Shown: piece after piece, positions 58,086 through 64,000 of the stretch | Layout of the letters: every line of letters starts with the position of its first letter | How positions within the stretch are numbered: position 1 is the first letter of the stretch | Source of the DNA: Mycocentrospora acerina | Lineage: Eukaryota; Ascomycota; Dothideomycetes; Pleosporales | Reading direction: 5' to 3' | NCBI GenBank assembly: GCA_022701365.1 | Contig: JAKUHH010000041.1 | Span: 620,001 to 684,000 of the forward strand | DNA length: 64,000 bases | Notes under the pieces: model-generated | What the model saw: the letters and a program-made list of their open reading frames with translations, nothing else | What the model was told of the DNA's origin: nothing | Databases searched by the model: none | Made by a program: the position numbers and the translations under genes

Positions 58086-58720
58086 AAGACACCCACACGC
58101 CGTCACAGCATCATGTCTTTTTTTTTATAATTCATATTCCTGTTTTCCATTCCCATCCTCATTCCCATCCCCATCCCTACTCCTCTAAACAGACGGAAAG
58201 ACAGATAGACAGACAGACAGCAGTATACTCCATTTCCATCCTCGCGGAGCAGAAAACAGAAAACAGAAACAGGGCGAATCTAGCCAAGAAGATGGGATGG
58301 GGGAAAGGAAAGGAAGTGAATTTTAACAACTTTTTTTTTGATTGTTTGATTGTTTGTTTGTTAGCTACGGATAGGATGAGAAAGACAGACAAGACAGACA
58401 GTCATGCCATGCATGAGAGTGGGGAGAAGAAGAAGAAGGAGAAGAAGAGAAAAAAAAGAGGGGGGGATACATTTTTTTCCTTTATGAAAGGAAAGGAAAG
58501 GAAAGGAAACGAGGTGGGTGGGAGGAGTTTATTTTTGTATTGGGAAGAAAGAGAGAGAGAGAGAGGGAGAGAAAGAGGCACGGGAGATGAGTTAGAAACG
58601 AGAAAACAAGCCATTTCAGTAACTACACGTATATAAATCCCTACTTGCAACAGTTCAATCAATTCAGTTAAATTCAGTTCAATTCAATCCAAGCCAGACA
58701 AGGAGAAAAAAAGGATCCCC
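58086..58720. other. low-complexity purine-rich region
   Basis: This is GA-rich sequence with repeats such as AGACAGAC (58198-58220), GGAAA units (58486-58510) and GAGA (58551-58575). It is the 3' region of the xylulokinase gene, and no gene is visible. Confidence 0.5.
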
Positions 58721-60019
58721 TTACTCCCCCCTACCCTCCTCCTTGGCCCCAACCCCTTCCCCCTTCTCCTCCACAGCCCTACCCTCCACCTCGGCAAATC
58801 CCTTCAACGCCTCGCCATACTTTTCCCAAATCCCCTTTCTATACCCATCACCAATCCTCCTCACAAATCCACTCTCATCCCATCTCCCCTCCAAAAAGTC
58901 TTCAAAGGCTTCTCCACCATTACGCCTCTGTACCCCCCACGCAGCCTTATATGCTGCACCGAGCGCACATGCATTTCCACCAATTTCGAGTTTATATATG
59001 CCGTCGCTGCCACCGAGGACCTGGCCTGCAAGTTCGGCAATGGCTGGGTTCACGGCCCCGCCGCCGACAAGGTAGATGCGGCGTGGTTGGGCGGGGAGGG
59101 AGTTTTGTGGGAGGACGAGAGCCTGGGAGCGCAGGCGGAGGGAGAGAAATTGGGATTCGAGGATTGCTCTTGCGTCGGCAGTGAGGGGCCAGTGCTTGTC
59201 GTCTGGTTGTGCCGTGGAAAGTGATGTGGTGGAAGAAGTAGGGTTGTAAAGGAAGCGCCATGTTCCTGCTTTTACGCTGGGGACGATTTCAGGACGTGGG
59301 AAGTAGAGCGCTAGACGCATGGGGTCAGAGGGGGAGTCTTGGCCAAGAACGGGTGTCTTGGTTGCGAGGTCGTTGAATGAGTCCCAGGATTTGGCGTCTG
59401 GAGAGTTGGCCGATTTGTTGATAGCATCGCGGATATGCTCGCGTGCTAGACCGCCATTTTTGTAGCAAAGCATGAACATGTAGAGACCTGCGGTTGTAGG
59501 GTGGTTCATGAAGTGGTATGCTGGGTCAGGTTTGTATTGCGAAGTTGACATGAGGAAGGTGGTAGACGTCCCCAACGAGACAATGGCGTCTGACGAGCGA
59601 AGAGGCAGAGCGAGCATGGTCGAAGGGTTGTCTCCTGTAAAGGCGATGATCTGGGCCGACGAAGGGAAGCCGTAGCGCTTGCTAAAGTATGGTGAAATGG
59701 TACCGAAACTTGCACCACCGTCTTCAGGAACATTGCCCAGCTTGGATTTGAGATCCTCGACACCCTCGCTGCCTCCTGCTGCGAGCGCGAGCAGGTCTTC
59801 ATGCCATTGACCATTCTTAATGTCCCACAAGTTCGCACCGCAGACGTCTGAAATGTCAATGGGTGCTACTTTTCCAAGAAAGATGGATGCGACAAAGGAA
59901 GATACGAGAGAGATGCGCGATGTCGCCTTGTATGCTTCAGGGTACTTTTCATGGAAACGGGAGATTTGGGGACCACTGAAGCGCTGTAGTAGTGTTAGTG
60001 TAAGTTGATGTTTAATAAA

Positions 60020-60052
<33 letters not shown>

Positions 60053-60634
60053 GAGAGAGAGACCTACGTGATGCGCCTTACTTCCCGTAGCATCAGCCAA
60101 ATGCTCTGGGTCTTTCAACGCCGCATCAAAAGCCTCGCATTGCTTCTGCGTGCTCGCATCCTGCCAATTGGGGCTAAATGGGTGACTAAAGGCACCCTCA
60201 AGCTGCTCCAACAGCGTCTTGCCGCCATCCAACGACCCAAGCAGTTTTTCCGCGTCTTGTCCCCAGAACACAGTGCCATGCTGCATTCCTGCGCCCGAAA
60301 TGCCCTGCACCTTTGACAAGTCGGCGCCCTGATCTTTTAACCGTTTCAAGACAAGGTCAATGGCCTCGAGGAACAAGGCAACGGGCGCAAAGACCTCTCC
60401 CTCGGCAGGGTTCGTGAGCACGCCCTTCTCGATGCCATACTTGGAGAAATCGGCGTCAAAGTCAACTTTGGCCTCGTGGATAAGTTTCAAGTCCGACCCA
60501 ACGACGATGCCTATAATTTGGCCATGTTAGTAACGTTATTTAGAGAGAGGTTTTGGTGGGGTAGCTGTGGCGGGGTCGTCCTTACCCTTGAGCTGCTGAG
60601 TGCTCAGATCGAATCCCAGGAATTGGTCAGCCAT
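58721..60634 (-). CDS. XKS1: D-xylulokinase
   Basis: Three exons (60634-60586, 60510-60068, 59983-58721) encode 584 residues. The enzyme phosphorylates D-xylulose to xylulose 5-phosphate in the cytosol, the entry of xylose and arabinose carbon into the pentose phosphate pathway. FGGY kinase features are FLGFDLSTQQLKGIVV (phosphate 1), GISGAGMQHGTVFW, NWQDASTQKQCEAF, the FTGDNPSTMLALPL loop and VSLGTSTTFLMST (adenine/phosphate 2). RRIYLVGGGAVNPAIAELAGQVLGG near the C-terminus is also typical. Intron 2 (60067-59984, 84 nt) has no stop codon in frame and holds a dinucleotide repeat, so retention would insert 28 residues without shifting the frame. Confidence 0.96.
60021..60062 (+). repeat. (GT)n and (GA)n microsatellite in xylulokinase intron 2
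   Basis: There are 27 nt of alternating GT (60021-60047) followed by a short GA tract. On the coding strand this gives a CT tract then a CA tract just inside the intron donor. Confidence 0.95.
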
Positions 60635-61102
60635 GGTCGTGGATTGGAAAAAAAGGTGACAAGATGACGGGGACGCGCGACATGGATAGATAGAATATAA
60701 TAAATATCTCGTGGACCCCAAGTCCGCAATTCCCACGCCGGAAGATCAAGCAGGTCCCGCAGCTTGTTGCTTATTACCCGGCGGTCCCTGCAGCAGCCTG
60801 GGTCTCTGGTTGGGTCAAAGGCCGATTGCCGCATGCTGGCGGGGATTGAACTGCACTTGCAACAGTGGAGCAGCGGAGCTCCCGCCGACCTCTCGTGACC
60901 CTCGCTGCAGTGTCCGCCGAAGTGAGCTGTGCGAGTAGTTGTACTGGGGCAAGTCGAACGGGTATGGTAAATTGGGAATAAAATTCAATGATATATGTTC
61001 AAATCAACATGCAAGTGACAGCAAGACCAACTGCCTGGGAATCCCTTTATCCAACTCCAGAGCGCCAATCTAATCTTCTTCTACAGACGGTACAGGGTGG
61101 AT
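60635..61102. promoter_or_regulatory. intergenic, xylulokinase promoter
   Basis: This 468-bp region lies upstream of xylulokinase and downstream of the CDF gene. On the minus strand an A/T-rich stretch near 60690-60710 may be the core promoter. No gene is seen. Confidence 0.4.
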
Positions 61103-62930
61103 CTATTTCCGCCTCCTCACATCGCTGTCTGTGCTTTGGCTATGCTTGTGATCGGGGCCATGCTCATGGTCGTGCTCCTCCTCTGATTCAGATGACGAGA
61201 CGTTTGTTGTATCGGCGCTGATGAACTCGTCCAAAAAGTCTGGCTTCTCGGCCGAGTTTGTCACGAAGCGCACGCGAACCTTCTTCACTCCGCGTACCTT
61301 TGCGGCAACGCGCTCTCGCACGTGGTTCTCCACGTCGCGTGTCTGCTCGATGGTCCATGAGCCTGGCACGCCAAGCTCTACGTCCATTAAAAAGTTCTGG
61401 CCAGCCTTGACACCCTGGACGTATCGCACGTTGACTTGCTCAGACGCTGTGGTGATGTCTGCGACAGCCTGGGTCGCTGCCTTGCGAACATTGTCCTTCA
61501 TCTCGTCTTCTACACCAGCGTCTGCCAACTCGAACAAAGCAGACTTGGTGTTGCCCCACCCAGCCTGCACCACCATGAGCGAGATGACCAAGCCACCGAC
61601 AGGGTCCAACCAGGAAGCATTGTTGAGAACGTTGGACCCGGCAATCAAAAGGAGAGCGACAAAGGCAGTCAGGGAGTCGACGCGGTGGTGGTAGGCGTTT
61701 GAAGCGAGGACGGTTGATTTTCGTTCATTGGCAACCTTGAGGGCTGGAGGAGACTGGTTAGCAGAGCTCTTGTGGCAGGCTTTTCTTTGTGGGTGCACCT
61801 ACTCGCTCGATACAGCCACTCCTTGACCAAAATGGACGCGGCGGCGAGCCAGGCAGCGTTGATGTTGGGCCCCAGATCATCGGCGCCGTGGCTGTGCCCG
61901 TGACCGTGCGGCAACAGTCCCCAGCTGGAGGCGATTGCCGTGGCCTCGGGGAAGAACTGCTGCAGCAGCGCAACCAGGGCCGACCAGCCCATCATGAAGC
62001 CGCCAATGAGCAGGATGCCACTGACACCCAGCGAGCCCAGGCTCTCGACCTTTCCGTAGCCGCTGGGGAAGCGGTCCGAGGGCGGCTTGAGCGACCAGCC
62101 GACGGTGGCCAGGGTCATGACATCGCTGACGAGGTCGGTGAGGCTGTGGATGGCGTCGGCGGTGAGGGCTGCGTGTGTGTGAGTATTTGTAGGTGTAGGT
62201 GTTTTTGTAGGTGTAGTTGTTTGTGTAGGTATAAATACAGGTATAGGTATACGTGTAGGTATAGGTACATGTACGAGTACAAGCACAAGTGTAGGTGCAA
62301 GTACAGGTAAAAGTACAAATATACAAGGGGTCAAGGCAAAGACTCACCCTGGCTATTAAAGACGTAGCCGCCAAAGCCCTTGCTCACGGCCATGCCCAGG
62401 TTGACATAGAGGCCAATGCGCGTGATGCGGACGCCGGCATCCTTTTTGTTCTTGGAGAGCAGGAAGGTGTTGTCGTGGGAGTGGTGGTGGTGGCCGGCGT
62501 GCGAGTGGCCGGCGTGGCTGCGTGTCTGCGAGTGCGAGAGGGCGCGTGTGTGGGTGTGGGTGGGCGTGGACGTGTGGGCGTGGGCGAGGGTCGTCATGGC
62601 GGCAGTAACAGTGGCAGGGGCAGTGGCAGGGGAAAGGCGATGGATGCTGTGTGCAGTCGAGGCCCAGTTGAGGGAGAGGGGAGCAGCGCGCGGTGGTCGC
62701 GTGTCCTTTGTAGCCGTCGAGGTGCAGAGGACGCGCAAGTGCGGCGACAGGTGGCCGGCGGGCCTGGTATTACTCTTTGCGTAGTGCAGGACGTGCGGCC
62801 GTGGTGCCGTCGAAAACGTGAGCCTGCCCGGGGCGAGCGAGGCACACGGGGAAGGCGAAGGGTTACAGCACACGCGTCGCAGCCGGCCCACGACGACAGC
62901 CAGGCCATGGCTGCGGGTGCGCAGGAACAT
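61103..62930 (-). CDS. MMT1: mitochondrial CDF-family metal transporter (Mmt1/2-like)
   Basis: Three exons (62930-62348, 62168-61803, 61743-61103) encode 529 residues. It is a cation diffusion facilitator. The N-terminus is an Arg-rich mitochondrial presequence (MFLRTRSHGLAVVVGRLRR), which with the overall layout points to the Mmt1/Mmt2 group that moves iron or another divalent metal across the inner membrane. The transport-site motifs are TADAIHSLTDLVSD and AYHHRVDSLTAF (HxxxD in helices 2 and 5). Three histidine-rich loops (HAGHSHAGHHHHSHD, LPHGHGHSHG and EEEHDHEHGPDHKHS) are likely metal-buffering. The cytosolic-type C-terminal domain (MDVELGVPGSWTIEQTRDVENHV) is complete. The first intron (179 nt) is a degenerate hexamer repeat. 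The ATG at 62930 is the first in frame. Confidence 0.93.
62171..62335. repeat. degenerate hexanucleotide repeat filling CDF intron 1
   Basis: Almost the whole 179-nt intron is built on a 6-nt period. On the plus strand the unit is near GTGTAG or GTATAG with many substitutions, passing into GTGTGT at one end and ACAAGT-like units at the other. The splice sites lie at the edges (GTGAGT and ACGCAG on the coding strand). Confidence 0.8.
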
Positions 62931-63712
62931 GGGGCTGCTGCTGCTGCTGCGGATGATGATGATGGCGCGGGGGAGGAGCACGCAGAGGCTGGGCTTGCGC
63001 TGTCCGCTTGGTGGGTTTTCTTCAGGCTCTCTCTCGCTCCGGCTACGGCTGCAGGCCGTCGAGCACACCAGCTGGGCGTCGCCCTATCGCCCCGGCCTCG
63101 AGGCTCTGCTAGGCAGGTGGGGGCTTGGCCTGGAGCAATTCACACGCACGCAGACACTCTCGCACATGTACGCGCACTCTCGCACACTCGGGTAGTTGGC
63201 GCGAGGTGCATGGTGGCATGTACCCTCTGTACACGGACACATGGGACGCAGACACACACGTACATGTACGCATACGCATACACACACAATACACAGACAC
63301 ATGCAATGCACAAACAACACTCACACAATACGCATGCAACAGACACACTGGCACACTGGCACACAAACACTCTGGCATACATAGTACTTGCACACCCTAC
63401 ATGGGCAATCCCTAGTATTGCCGCGTCACAGCCCAGGCACGCAGGCACGCAGGTACGCACGCAGCCACGCAGCCAGGGTCCGCACACAGACCTCCAGCTA
63501 CCTGCAATTTGAAACATGTGCGCCAAAGCCTCACCATGCACACGCACCGGCCCGATCCTGCCTTGATGCACACGGTACATTGCCATTCCTGTCTTGGATT
63601 ACATTGCAATTACGTTGCCCAGCAATCTGCCACCCTGTGCTTGTGCTGCTCCCAAGAGAGCTTGTGGCCGTCAACCTCTGCACTCCTCATGGCCTGCGCT
63701 TGGCGGCCCTCC
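62931..63712. other. intergenic, CA-rich repeats
   Basis: This is the 0.78-kb region upstream of the CDF gene, which also holds the 3' region of the lipase-like gene. From about 63130 to 63500 it is rich in ACACAC, GGCACACT and GCAGGCACGCAG units. Long frames here come from the repeats and are not called genes. Confidence 0.5.
63140..63475 (+). repeat. CA-rich simple and compound repeats
   Basis: Interrupted CACACA tracts include tandem GGCACACTGGCACACT (about 63348-63363) and CAGGCACG units (about 63435-63455). The spacing is irregular, so this is low-complexity DNA rather than one satellite. Confidence 0.7.
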
Positions 63713-64000
63713 TCACAGCTTGGGCTTGGCGCCCTCCACCCCGCCCGCCTCTGACGAGCGCGCCAGTATCCAGCCCACGACATCGCCAAAGAACTTCTCC
63801 TTGTCGCCGTTGGGCTCGCTGTGCAGCTGGTGATACCATCCCTCGTATGTCTTGAACTCGAGATCCTTGACCTGCAGCGCCGCCACCAGCCGCTTGGTTG
63901 CTGCATAGTCCGTCAAGAGGTCCTTTGTGCCGTGACCAAACCAGAGTCGCGCCACTCCGCCTTCTCCAGCATCATTGGGGATCAAGATCTTGCAGGCTGC
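63713..64000 (-). CDS. alpha/beta hydrolase, monoglyceride-lipase-like, 3' part
   Basis: The last 95 or so codons of a minus-strand gene run in from the right edge. The frame is open from 64000 to the stop at 63713. ARLWFGHGTKDLLTDYAATKRLV carries the candidate catalytic Asp. EFKTYEGWYHQLHSEPNGDKEKFFGDVVGWI carries the catalytic His in the YHQLHSE context that is typical of monoacylglycerol lipases (Yju3 type). The product should release fatty acids from monoglycerides, probably at lipid droplets. The nucleophile Ser lies outside the window. Confidence 0.8.
   Translation of the reverse strand, partial: AACKILIPNDAGEGGVARLWFGHGTKDLLTDYAATKRLVAALQVKDLEFKTYEGWYHQLHSEPNGDKEKFFGDVVGWILARSSEAGGVEGAKPKL

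Noticed and set aside
62294..63512. Long plus-strand frame of about 400 codons over the CDF gene 5' part
   Set aside because: It is the antisense of the CDF exon and then runs through CA-rich repeats; it reflects composition only.
1..64000. tRNA or rRNA genes, CRISPR arrays, transposons
   Set aside because: I looked for tRNA B-box patterns, long inverted repeats, reverse transcriptase or transposase motifs and regular spacer arrays and saw none; a covariance-model scan would be needed to exclude a tRNA.

Overview
The window is nuclear DNA from a filamentous ascomycete (Pezizomycotina). Genes are mostly split by introns of about 50-80 nt with GT...AG ends and CTAAC-like branch points. They are spaced a few hundred bases to 2 kb apart on both strands, without operons. 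A cutinase, Dal5-type permeases, an ABCC pump, a Zn2Cys6 regulator and ankyrin proteins point to a plant-associated or saprotrophic mould. Dothideomycetes is my guess, not something the sequence proves. All gene models below were built by hand from reading frames and splice sites; most multi-exon models close exactly in frame.

Region by region: 1-25 kb looks accessory. It holds the 3' part of a Dal5-like permease, an amidase, a DHA2-type MFS exporter, a full-length ABCC transporter, a mitochondrial-carrier-like protein, an NmrA-like oxidoreductase, a Zn2Cys6 regulator, a papain-like-fold (PPPDE/LRAT-like) protein with a proline-rich tail, an ankyrin protein and a catalase-like protein. From 25.9 to 28.4 kb an ACMSD-type amidohydrolase and a PfkB sugar kinase converge. 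From 29.8 to 36.3 kb are a PH-domain protein, an RWD protein and the CAF-1 subunit Cac2. From 37 to 47 kb are a sugar/SV2-like MFS transporter, a large OPT transporter, the cytochrome oxidase copper chaperone Sco1 and a DHA1 MFS exporter. From 48.5 to 56.2 kb are a protein made of two fused glutathione transferases, a small methyltransferase, a single GST, a secreted cutinase with a Gly/Leu-rich spacer and an FAD monooxygenase. From 58.7 to 64 kb are xylulokinase, a mitochondrial CDF metal transporter and the 3' end of a monoglyceride-lipase-like hydrolase.

Two assembly gaps (31898-32068 and 57813-58068) are bounded by poly-C or poly-G runs and are probably sequencing artefacts. The most interesting non-coding signal is a pair of palindromes of the form CGGAT-N9-ATCCG (CGG-N13-CCG). 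One lies upstream of the NmrA-like gene and one upstream of the Zn2Cys6 gene; I saw no third copy. That suggests a small autoregulated circuit. Two tiny spliced single-helix membrane ORFs (about 46 and 48 residues) also lie in the accessory half and may be unannotated microproteins.
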